Position numbers and translations under genes: made by a program. From NCBI GenBank assembly GCA_965221035.1, contig OZ244860.1, positions 1,860,001 to 1,924,000 on the forward strand: a stretch of 64,000 bases of DNA. Direction: 5' to 3'. This DNA comes from UBA6522 sp965221035. Its GTDB lineage: Bacteria; Pseudomonadota; Gammaproteobacteria; Steroidobacterales; Rariloculaceae. Each line of letters begins with the position of its first letter. Position 1 is the stretch's first letter. This document shows positions 26,026 through 34,108 of this stretch, in pieces. The notes under the pieces are model-generated. The model did not search any database, was not told where the DNA came from, and saw only the letters and a list, made by a program, of their open reading frames with translations.

Positions 26026-27372
26026 TTATAGAGAATACCGCCGGATACCGTCGGAAAGGCGCCGCGCCGCTTGCAGCATGCCATCGAATATCGGGCCGGA
26101 AACGGATTCGGGAAAATCTCTCGGCAGTTGTGCCGACACCCGTTCGACTACATCCGGCGCCCTCTGCTTCAACTCCTCGACGTCTCGCTGTGCCGTCGAC
26201 CTGAGGCCCATCCTCGCCGCCGTCGAAATCCAATGCCTGGCCTGAATATCCGCCCATCGGTAGTGCCTGTCTTTTCCGGCAACAGCCATTGCCATCCTGA
26301 CCTTCTCGGGTGCCAGACGGTTCGTTCCGTGCCCCATGACCGGGTAAGCGGAAATGACATCGTACAAGGGCGCGAGCGAGAACCGACCCCTGGGTTCGAT
26401 GAACACGCTGAAGTTCTTCGCGTGCCCGTCGGTGGCACACATCATCCAGAATAGTGCTTGCGCCCGGAAGAACCTCCTTCTGTCCGATTCCGCCTGTCTG
26501 GAACCGAGCAACAGGGCGCCGATGGCGGTGATGCCGGGGCCGCCGTCGGATTCGTAACGCCTCGCGGGCGGCGTTCCCGTCGCCTGGCACATGTCTTCCT
26601 GCGGAAGCCGTATCCACCACCGCCGGTCACGGGAGAGCCGCCGGTCAAACCGCTCCACCACCAGGACACGATGACCGGAGAATTCCGCCACGTCGCAGTT
26701 TGCGACGGGCAGACCGAATTCACGCACGATTTGCGCGCACAGCCATTCATTTTCCACCGAGGTCGACAGGTCGGCCTGCATGGGTCCCACCCTGCCGAGA
26801 GGGAGCTTGAGCAGGTGCGTCGTCGGCGTGGCGCCGGATGGTCGACACCATTGTCCCTCATGCCACAGCAGCGCGGTTTTTTCCTGCGCGCCGGCGAGCG
26901 AAATACGAAATGCGTCATCGTCCCCTTGACCCAGGGGTGTGGACGCCATGGCCGACCGCAGCGCCTCGGCGACTCCCGCCTCATCCAGCGGGAGCGCATT
27001 GATCTTCCTGACGTCTGCGGCGGGCCGACCGGGGGCAAGCAACTGAACCGCTCCCGCGCAGTCACGGCCGATCTCGGTCAGCAGATCGAATGCGGATGTC
27101 GATTCCGCCCCGAACCGGGCCTGCGCCCGGCGGCGAATCTCCCGGCTGTCCGGCAACAGGTTGTCGAAATACGCCTCGACAATGGGCCCGCGGTAGGCCA
27201 CGGTCGGCGGTCGCACCGGCATCGACAGCGAAATGGGTCGGGAATCGCCGTCATCGGCCCACGCCGGCAGATAGCGGAACTCGTGTCGACCTCCGGCATC
27301 AACCGTCCACGTGCCGACCTGTTTGCCGTTCATCCATACGGCGAGGCGCCTGTACTTCGCGCGACGCGGCAC
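26026..27372 (-). CDS. hipA: HipA-family serine/threonine kinase toxin
   Basis: A 448-residue HipA kinase. The N-terminal HipA domain starts LAVWMNGKQVG. The nucleotide-loop motif SLAGAQEKTAL is at residues 158-168, and the catalytic TDGHAKN is at 314-320 with Asp315. An RFDRR motif at 241-245 is also typical. HipA of E. coli phosphorylates glutamyl-tRNA synthetase and triggers persistence; the target here is unknown. It starts with GTG 76 bp after the hipB stop. All key residues are present, so it is probably active. Confidence 0.92.
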   Translation of the reverse strand: MPRRAKYRRLAVWMNGKQVGTWTVDAGGRHEFRYLPAWADDGDSRPISLSMPVRPPTVAYRGPIVEAYFDNLLPDSREIRRRAQARFGAESTSAFDLLTEIGRDCAGAVQLLAPGRPAADVRKINALPLDEAGVAEALRSAMASTPLGQGDDDAFRISLAGAQEKTALLWHEGQWCRPSGATPTTHLLKLPLGRVGPMQADLSTSVENEWLCAQIVREFGLPVANCDVAEFSGHRVLVVERFDRRLSRDRRWWIRLPQEDMCQATGTPPARRYESDGGPGITAIGALLLGSRQAESDRRRFFRAQALFWMMCATDGHAKNFSVFIEPRGRFSLAPLYDVISAYPVMGHGTNRLAPEKVRMAMAVAGKDRHYRWADIQARHWISTAARMGLRSTAQRDVEELKQRAPDVVERVSAQLPRDFPESVSGPIFDGMLQAARRLSDGIRRYSL

Positions 27373-27448
27373 GCCTCACCGTTCCCTGCCCGACGATTTC
27401 CTCGGTATCGACATCATCACCGACGGTTGACGCCTCGACGCCGGCAAC

Positions 27449-27691
27449 CTACCACTCCCCGTCGGTCCGTTCCTGCGGCTTCGTCCGCACCGACAGCTCC
27501 AGTTGCAGGGAGGAAAGCAGCTTGAAAAGGCTTTCAACCGTCGCGGTTTCGGTGGCGCGCTCCAACCTGGAGATGGTTTTTGGCAGCAACCCGACCTTTT
27601 CGGCCGCTTCACCTTGGGTCAGTCGCAGGGCTTTCCGGCAGCCCTGCAAGAGCTGTCCGAGCTGTCTGGGCGTATGCGCCGTTGAATCCAT
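27449..27691 (-). CDS. hipB: HipB-family XRE antitoxin
   Basis: An 80-residue helix-turn-helix protein. The XRE domain spans residues about 8-62 (LGQLLQGCRKALRLTQGEAAEK, with VGLLPKTISRLER as recognition part). The ATG at 27691 has a GGGGG SD and lies just downstream of a strong promoter/operator; reading further upstream would run through the operator. As in other hipBA systems it should repress its own operon and neutralise HipA. Confidence 0.9.
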   Translation of the reverse strand: MDSTAHTPRQLGQLLQGCRKALRLTQGEAAEKVGLLPKTISRLERATETATVESLFKLLSSLQLELSVRTKPQERTDGEW

Positions 27692-27704
27692 TTTTGTGCC
27701 CCCA

Positions 27705-27748
27705 AGGGTATATTTTTGGAATATACCCTGTAAGGCACAAACATACAA
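27705..27748 (-). promoter_or_regulatory. hipBA promoter with overlapping 9-bp operator palindrome
   Basis: On the minus strand, TTGTAT (27743-27748) and TATATT (27720-27725) are separated by 17 bp, a good sigma-70 promoter. A perfect inverted repeat AGGGTATAT-N7-ATATACCCT (27705-27729) overlaps the -10, so a bound HipB dimer would block RNA polymerase. The palindrome ends 14 bp before the hipB ATG. Confidence 0.65.
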
Positions 27749-27813
27749 TATCCGCCAAGAAGTGTACCGAAGCCTTGCGGTATCGCGAGCGCGTCTGGCC
27801 TGACGCACTCGGC

Positions 27814-29367
27814 CTAACGCATTCGCGTGTTGCCGCCCTGCGAGAACGGAGTCGACGCGCCGAACCGGTCGGAGATGAACTGCTGGAGCATCTCCTGCTG
27901 CTCGAACAGGCTGGAGCTCGGCAACAGCAGCACCTGGTCGGTGCTTTCCAGCCCGTCGACGATTTCGCTGTACCGCAAGTCGGTAACGCCGGTGCGCACC
28001 GCCTTGGGAACAGGCTCGCCGTCGTCCAGCGTGATCACCCAGTATTCGCCGCCGAACTGATACTCAAGCGTCGAATTGGCACCGCCACGGCCGCCGCCGA
28101 AACCGCCCATGCCGCCGCCGATGGCTCCGCCCGCGGCGACACCGCCCGGCGTTCCGCCACTCCCGCCACCGCCGAATCCACCGCCGCCACCGAATCCGCC
28201 ACCACTGAAATCGCCCATGCCGCCGCCAGGACTACCGCCGCCCGCGTTCTGCTGGCGCATCCGCATCATGGCGTCGACCTGCGCCTGCTCATCTGCGGTC
28301 AGCGTCTCGCCGCTGCGCATTTTCGCCATCAGTTCCCGGGTCTGTTCGAGATCGAACTGCGCGGTCGCGCCGAACGCGGCCGATGGGGCCGGTCCGAAGC
28401 CATTGCCCAGCGCCACCCGCAGTTCCGTTTCGTCAATGCCCAGCATCATGGCCGAAGTCGGTATGTCGGTGGCCGCGCGCAACGCCATCGTGGGCACCAC
28501 CGAGGCCGCGCTCCGGCTGGCGATTTCGATATCCACCTCGGCGTTCATGCCCGGCTTCAACAACCCGCCCGGATTCTCCAGCAGGATGAGCACCGCGAAC
28601 ATGGTCACGTTCTGTTCGACGATCGCCTGGGGTTCGATCTTCAGCACTTCGCCCTGGAACGGCTGGTTGGGGTAGGCCGCGACGGTCACGCGGGTGGGCA
28701 TGCCCGGACGAATCTTGCCGATGTCCGTCTCGTCAACCAGCGTGCGCACCTGCACGTTGGTCAGGTCGGCCATCTGCATCAGCACCGTTCCGCCGCTGAC
28801 GTCCTGGGTGGGGGACGAGATGACCGTCCCGGTCTCGACATTCTTCTGGATGATCGTACCGGTGATCGGAGCCCGCACGTCGGTATCGTCCATGGCGATG
28901 CGGGCGTTCTCAAGCGCGACCTCGGAGCCGATCACCTGGGCTTCGGAGTTCGCGAATTCCAGTTGCGACTGCTCGTACTCGGTTTCGGTCAGCGTGCCGG
29001 TCTCGAACAGCGTCTTGGCGCGCTCCATCTGGGTTTCGGCGATGGCGCGCCGGGCCCTGGCCGCCACCAGCGTGGCTTCGGTCTCGGCCAGGCGGTTGCG
29101 CGGCGTGCGCTTGTCCACCTCCACCAGCAGGAAGCCTTCCTCCACCACGTCGCCGGTGTCGGCGTGAATGGCCAGGATTTCCCCGGACGCCTTGGACTTC
29201 ACCTCGACCGTGATTTCCGGCTCGATCACACCCGCCGCCTCGACATTGACCTCGATGTCCCGGACTTCCACCGGCGCGGTGTCATAAAGCGGTGCCACGG
29301 ATTCCGCCTGGTCCTGCCCGCAGGCCGCCAGCGCGAGCGTCAGAGGCAGTCCGATCATCGCCTTCAT
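27814..29367 (-). CDS. MacA-like periplasmic adaptor lipoprotein (HlyD/RND-type)
   Basis: A 517-residue adaptor. Starting at ATG 29367 gives a lipoprotein signal with lipobox (LTLALAAC, Cys17). An alternative ATG at 29448 overlaps the ATPase stop by four bases. The body has the split biotinyl-lipoyl domain (EVKSKASGEILAIHADTGDVV and DVRAPITGTIIQKNVETG), an alpha-hairpin coiled coil between them, and a beta-barrel. The second half carries a long Gly-rich insertion (about 28080-28260) with GGGFGGGG runs. It forms the trans-periplasmic part of an ABC exporter with the upstream ATPase. No MacB/FtsX permease gene is adjacent. Confidence 0.85.
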   Translation of the reverse strand: MKAMIGLPLTLALAACGQDQAESVAPLYDTAPVEVRDIEVNVEAAGVIEPEITVEVKSKASGEILAIHADTGDVVEEGFLLVEVDKRTPRNRLAETEATLVAARARRAIAETQMERAKTLFETGTLTETEYEQSQLEFANSEAQVIGSEVALENARIAMDDTDVRAPITGTIIQKNVETGTVISSPTQDVSGGTVLMQMADLTNVQVRTLVDETDIGKIRPGMPTRVTVAAYPNQPFQGEVLKIEPQAIVEQNVTMFAVLILLENPGGLLKPGMNAEVDIEIASRSAASVVPTMALRAATDIPTSAMMLGIDETELRVALGNGFGPAPSAAFGATAQFDLEQTRELMAKMRSGETLTADEQAQVDAMMRMRQQNAGGGSPGGGMGDFSGGGFGGGGGFGGGGSGGTPGGVAAGGAIGGGMGGFGGGRGGANSTLEYQFGGEYWVITLDDGEPVPKAVRTGVTDLRYSEIVDGLESTDQVLLLPSSSLFEQQEMLQQFISDRFGASTPFSQGGNTRMR

Positions 29368-29444
29368 GCCCGTGCCCGATCCCTCCCGAAGACCTCCGCT
29401 TGATGGCGGCGCCACGCGCCGCCCTGCCATCGTAATCCACATGC

Positions 29445-30218
29445 TCAATGCCTCCTGAATCTCGCGGAGTCCCTGAACCGCTCGGTGGTGGAATCGCCTT
29501 CGATCTCGCCATCGGATATGACGATGACCCGGTCCGCGTGGCTGGCGATGTCGAATTCGTGGGTGACCACCACGATGGTGTTTCCCGCCGCGTGCAGTTC
29601 ATCGAACAGCGCCATGATCTCCGTACCGGTGGCCGAGTCCAGATTTCCGGTGGGTTCGTCCGCCAGAAGTATACTCGGGGAGGTCACCAGGGCGCGGGCC
29701 ACGGCAACCCTTTGGCGCTGTCCACCGGACATCTCGCTGGGCCGGTGGTTCATCCGGTCGGCCAGCCCGACACGGGTGAGCGCGTCGCCTGCGGCCTTGA
29801 GACGCGCCTTGCGCTTCATGCCGCCGTAGATCAGCGGCATCTCGACGTTGTGCAGGGCGTTGGCGCGGGGCAGCAGGTTGAAGGTCTGGAATACGAATCC
29901 GACTTCGCTGTTGCGCACCCGGGCCAGTTCCCTGTCGCTCATCTTCGACACCAGCTTGCCGTTCAGCCAGTATTCGCCGTCGTCGGGGGAATCCAGGCAA
30001 CCGATCACGTTCATCAAGGTGGACTTGCCGGACCCGGACGGGCCCATGATCGCCACGTACTCGCCGGATTCGATGGAGACGTCAACGCCCCGGAGCGCGT
30101 GGATCGTCTCGCTGCCCATGACATACCGGCGCTGGACGTTCCGCGTCACGATCAACGATTCGGGCGTGTCCGCCGCGTCCGTCCGGGATTTTCGACCACC
30201 GAGCCTCATGCCCGGCAT
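29445..30218 (-). CDS. MacB/LolD-type ABC transporter ATP-binding protein
   Basis: A 257-residue ATPase. Walker A is GPSGSGKST, the Q-loop region reads FVFQTFNLLPRANAL, the signature is MSGGQRQRVAVARAL, Walker B is ILLADEPTGNLDS, and the switch His is in VVVTHEF. This is the MacB/LolD/FtsE class that works with FtsX-like permeases. The usual fused or adjacent permease is missing; the next gene is the MacA-like adaptor. It lies 155 bp downstream of the DUF4175 gene and may extend that operon or have its own promoter. Confidence 0.9.
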   Translation of the reverse strand: MPGMRLGGRKSRTDAADTPESLIVTRNVQRRYVMGSETIHALRGVDVSIESGEYVAIMGPSGSGKSTLMNVIGCLDSPDDGEYWLNGKLVSKMSDRELARVRNSEVGFVFQTFNLLPRANALHNVEMPLIYGGMKRKARLKAAGDALTRVGLADRMNHRPSEMSGGQRQRVAVARALVTSPSILLADEPTGNLDSATGTEIMALFDELHAAGNTIVVVTHEFDIASHADRVIVISDGEIEGDSTTERFRDSARFRRH

Positions 30219-30373
30219 TATCCCACCGCCGCTTCCCCGTTGGGCTCAAGGTGAAGACTAATACATGATCTCTAAAGGATTCTTTGCACAGTCGGGCCCC
30301 TGGAGCCAGAACGCGGGTCGCGCGCGGTCCGCTGCAGGAAGCGGGCGCGGCACTGGAGCTTCGCGGTCGACGC

Positions 30374-33300
30374 CTACGGCGCCTCCGACCGGCTCAGCCT
30401 TCGAAAATACTCCGCCACGGCTTCTTCATACTCCGCGGCGACTCCCGCCGGGGCTTCCGTCCGCACCGCGGTTTCGCCTTCGACCGGGTCGCCCGACGTG
30501 AGCTGAAGCTCCAATTGCTCCATCAGGTTCAGCATCGCCAGGTATTCCTGCTCGACCACGGCGTCGTTGCGGCCCGTCAGACCGCTGCGAAGGGCATCAC
30601 CGACGCGCCGGATGGCCGCAAGCTCCTCCGCGGTCAGCGCGTCCTCGGCGCCAAGCCGTGATCCCCAGGTGAGAATGCCGCTGCCGGCCGCCTGAAGCTC
30701 GTCCTCCAGGCGCTGGCGAGCCTGCGGGTCCAGCGCCAACGGCCCGGTGGGGTCCCAGAAGCCCAGGCCGCGCCGGTCGGTGTCGAATGCGCCGCCGCCA
30801 CCGGGGCCAAATCGGTTACCACCCAGCGCTCCACCGGCCTGCTGCCCGGGCTGTGCGCCTCCCGACTGCTGTCCTGGCTGACCGCCGCCGGCCTGGGCAT
30901 TCTGGCCCAGCGGAGCACCCGCTTCTCCATTCTGAAACGCTGCCAGTTCCCGTCGCAGCGCCCGCAGCTCGGCCACCAGTTCCGAGGTGGGGTCCACCTC
31001 TGCCTGGCGACTCCCGCGAGCTTCGCGGCTGGCCGTGGCCAGCGCCTGTTCGGTATCGCGCTCCAGGTCCTCAAGCGCCGCCGTGGTCACGCCCTCGAAC
31101 GGCGCCAGTTCGTCCGCCAGACCACGTCGGATGCGATCCGCGGCAGCTCCGAGGCGCAGCGCCGCCTGGGTCTGCTGCAGGTCCGCAAGCGCCTGGTAGA
31201 GCTCATCCGACGCCTCGGGCGTCTGCCCCCGGAACTGGTTGGCCACGGCCTGAATGTCCTGCTCCAGCGTCTCAAGCTCCTCCTGCATCGCCCACTTGCG
31301 CTCCGACAGGTCCACGGCCTCTTCGTAGCTCAAGGGATTGTCGCGGGTGCCATCGGCATTGCGGTTTCGTAACGCTTCGGTGGCCACCTGCCGTAGCTCG
31401 GCGGCAATGCGCTGCTGATCCTCCAGGATCCCCTGGGCGCGCTCGTTGAGGTCCGAAAACGCCGCTTCGGCCGCCGCCTGGCGCTGCTCCGTGAGTTGCG
31501 CCAGCGCCTGGTCCAGTTGCCGGCGCGCCTGTTCGACGGCGCGCTGGGCCTGCTCCGGCGTGAGCCCGCCCTCGGAGCCGGCCCGGTCCATCGCGCGCAT
31601 GGCGTTGTCGAGCTGCCGGATGGCCTCGCCGGCGGCGCCGGCGATGGCGCCGGGCTGGCCGCCCTGCTGTCCCTGTTGGCCTTGCTGTCCCTGCTGGCCC
31701 TGTTGACCCTGCTGACCTTGCTGGCCTTGCTGTTGAGCCTGCTGCTGGGCGGCCGCCTGCCTGAGTTCCTCCAGTTGCCGGCGCAGCTCCTCCGTCTCGC
31801 GCCTGAGCTGCTCCTGCTGCCAACGTTCCTGCTCGGTCAGATTCTGCTGGCGGGCGGCCTGACGGGCCAGGTTCTCCTGCCGCTGAGCCAGTTCCTGAAG
31901 CCGGGCGATCGCTTCGTCGAATTCCGCTTCCGGAGTATCGAAGGACACCGCGGACTCGGTCTCGTACTGGTTCTTCTCCAGGTCCATTTCCAGTTCGAAC
32001 AGTTCCGCCAGGTCGCGTCCGGCGAACCCGCCGCCTCCGCCACCGCCGCCTTGATTGAATGACACCTGGATATCGGTGAACACCGACTCGGCCTTGAGCA
32101 GGTACTGCAACGCCTCCTGTTCAGCCGGCACCGCCTGGTCGAAATCAAGGCCCGCCAGCCGCTCGGCGGCTGGTTCCATGGCCTCGGCGGCGCTTTCAAG
32201 GCTGTTCACGAAGGTCTGGATCTGCTCGTCCACGGACGTGAGCTGCCGGGCCCGGGTCCGGTTCGCCAGGGTTCGCGCCTGGTCGGCCAGCGTCTGCTGC
32301 AGTTCCGCCAGCATGGCGGCGCTGTCCTGAAGTTGCTGCCCGTCCAGGAATCCGGTGACCTGCTCCTGCTCGCGGATCAGGTTCCAGGTGGCCAGCAGAA
32401 TCTCCTTCTGGCGCTGGGAGATTTCGCTCTGCTCCCCGCCGCCGCCCCCGCCGCCGCCTCCGCCGCCCTGCATGGACTGCGTGAAGGAACGCTCGAAGGG
32501 CTGGACTTCCACGAAGAACAGGTCGGTCCGCGTCGACGCGTCGCGGTCGTGGGCTTCGGCGAAATAGGAGATCAGATCGCCGGGCTCGAGACCGCTGGCG
32601 GCATCCGCCGCGTCCGCAGGGGCCGTAGCATCCGTCGCGAAGGCGGAGGTGACCGCATCCCGTACCTCGTCGAGCCTGTCCACGGTGAGCCGGTTCCCTT
32701 CCAGCAGGTCCTGGAGTCCGTCGGCGGCCATGACCGCGGGCTTGGTCATCTCCTCCAGGTACAGCACCCGGTCATCCAGCGCTCGGGCGCCGTCGACGTC
32801 CATTTCGACGATGTGCCACTCGCCGCCGTTGATCGAATAGTGAAGCTCCAGCCGGTCGAGCCCGAAATCGTCGTTGGCCTCCACGCGCACCGTGACTTCT
32901 TCGATGTTGCTGGCCCGCCAGTCTCGTCCCGGCCTCACGACGCTGATCTCGGGCTTGTTGTCGGGCAGCACGTCGATGAAATAGTCGTCGGTGAGGCGCA
33001 CCGGATCACCGGCGAAAAAGGTCGAGACGTGATACTCGCCCGTATCGGCCACCTCGAGCGTGCCGGTGGCCACGGCACCGTCGGCGGTCATCTCCAGGGT
33101 CTCGCCGTTGACGATCAGCTCGGCGGCGCCCAGGGGCTGGTCCGTGGTGACCTCCACTTCCACCCGGGTCCCCGCCACGGCGCTGATGTCGCCGCCGGGA
33201 TCCGAAACCTCGGTTTCGAGCCGGGTCCAGCGGGGGTAGTGATAGGTGAGCTTGAGATTTCGCACCCGCGGCAGGTCGACCACGTCGACCTGGAACTCCT

Positions 33301-34108
33301 CGCTGCGAACACCGGCGGCAACCACGTAATAGCTCACCGGCTCCCGCACCGCGAAGAAGGTGAATTCGAATTCCCCGCCATCGGCCAGCATCGGCGCGCT
33401 TTCCCAGTCGTCGCGGCCGTCGAAGAGCGCGAACACCTCGGCCGCCACCGGATCGAAGCCTTCCGCGCGGGCGTCGATGACCAGATCCCCTCCGCGCCTC
33501 ACGGCGCTGTCGCCCGGACGGACGACGATCCGCTGGGGCGGCAGGGTGTCGGCCATGGCCCAACCCGCCCAGACATGGCGGACACCGTAACGCCAGTTGT
33601 CCGGGCCGAAGGCCGCGAACCACACCAGCACAGCCAGCGCCGCCCCGGCGAGCGCGCCCGGTACCGCGATTTCGCGACCCGGCACGGACAGCGCCGCCGG
33701 CAGCCGGCGCGCCAGACGCCAGGCATCCTCGGCCAGCAGTCCGAGGAAGGGCGACGGCCGCGCGGCGTCCCGCCGCTTGCCGTCGGTCAGTTCGTCGTAG
33801 GTCTCGATGCGCCCGTCGAAGTCCGGTGCGCGCCGCTCGATGTCGGCCACACCGCGGGTGCGCCGCAGCAACCGGAGCGGACGCACCAGCAGCAGCGCCG
33901 CGATGGCGCCCAGGGATATCGCCAGGAACAGCCTCGCGCCGTTCATCAGTTCTTCGGGAAACGCCTGGCGCGTGCCAAGCAGCACGGCCGCCAACGTGAC
34001 CGCCATGGCTGCCACGCAAAGCGCCGCGAAACCCCTCGCCAGGATCAGCGTCCGCAGGCGGCGGCGCAATCCGCCGAGATATCGTTCGAGCCGTTGCTGT
34101 GCCTTCAT
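30374..34108 (-). CDS. DUF4175 family large membrane/coiled-coil protein
   Basis: A 1244-residue protein. Two N-terminal membrane helices (residues about 20-70), a third near 170, then beta-rich Ig-like segments, and a long Gln/Glu/Ala coiled coil (residues about 600-1100). Inside it are a run of eleven glycines and a QQG repeat (DNA 31662-31755). The layout matches DUF4175 proteins found next to MoxR/DUF58/BatA genes. ATG at 34108 overlaps the BatA-like stop by four bases. The coiled coil suggests a structural or tethering role in the envelope; no enzymatic motif was seen. Confidence 0.83.
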   Translation of the reverse strand: MKAQQRLERYLGGLRRRLRTLILARGFAALCVAAMAVTLAAVLLGTRQAFPEELMNGARLFLAISLGAIAALLLVRPLRLLRRTRGVADIERRAPDFDGRIETYDELTDGKRRDAARPSPFLGLLAEDAWRLARRLPAALSVPGREIAVPGALAGAALAVLVWFAAFGPDNWRYGVRHVWAGWAMADTLPPQRIVVRPGDSAVRRGGDLVIDARAEGFDPVAAEVFALFDGRDDWESAPMLADGGEFEFTFFAVREPVSYYVVAAGVRSEEFQVDVVDLPRVRNLKLTYHYPRWTRLETEVSDPGGDISAVAGTRVEVEVTTDQPLGAAELIVNGETLEMTADGAVATGTLEVADTGEYHVSTFFAGDPVRLTDDYFIDVLPDNKPEISVVRPGRDWRASNIEEVTVRVEANDDFGLDRLELHYSINGGEWHIVEMDVDGARALDDRVLYLEEMTKPAVMAADGLQDLLEGNRLTVDRLDEVRDAVTSAFATDATAPADAADAASGLEPGDLISYFAEAHDRDASTRTDLFFVEVQPFERSFTQSMQGGGGGGGGGGGEQSEISQRQKEILLATWNLIREQEQVTGFLDGQQLQDSAAMLAELQQTLADQARTLANRTRARQLTSVDEQIQTFVNSLESAAEAMEPAAERLAGLDFDQAVPAEQEALQYLLKAESVFTDIQVSFNQGGGGGGGGFAGRDLAELFELEMDLEKNQYETESAVSFDTPEAEFDEAIARLQELAQRQENLARQAARQQNLTEQERWQQEQLRRETEELRRQLEELRQAAAQQQAQQQGQQGQQGQQGQQGQQGQQGQQGGQPGAIAGAAGEAIRQLDNAMRAMDRAGSEGGLTPEQAQRAVEQARRQLDQALAQLTEQRQAAAEAAFSDLNERAQGILEDQQRIAAELRQVATEALRNRNADGTRDNPLSYEEAVDLSERKWAMQEELETLEQDIQAVANQFRGQTPEASDELYQALADLQQTQAALRLGAAADRIRRGLADELAPFEGVTTAALEDLERDTEQALATASREARGSRQAEVDPTSELVAELRALRRELAAFQNGEAGAPLGQNAQAGGGQPGQQSGGAQPGQQAGGALGGNRFGPGGGGAFDTDRRGLGFWDPTGPLALDPQARQRLEDELQAAGSGILTWGSRLGAEDALTAEELAAIRRVGDALRSGLTGRNDAVVEQEYLAMLNLMEQLELQLTSGDPVEGETAVRTEAPAGVAAEYEEAVAEYFRRLSRSEAP
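31662..31755 (-). repeat. In-frame 9-bp repeat encoding Gln-Gln-Gly in DUF4175
   Basis: Roughly ten imperfect 9-bp units encode a Gln-Gln-Gly run within the coiled coil. Synonymous changes between units (CTGTTG/CTGCTG/TTGCTG on the plus strand) show the array is not brand new. Confidence 0.75.
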
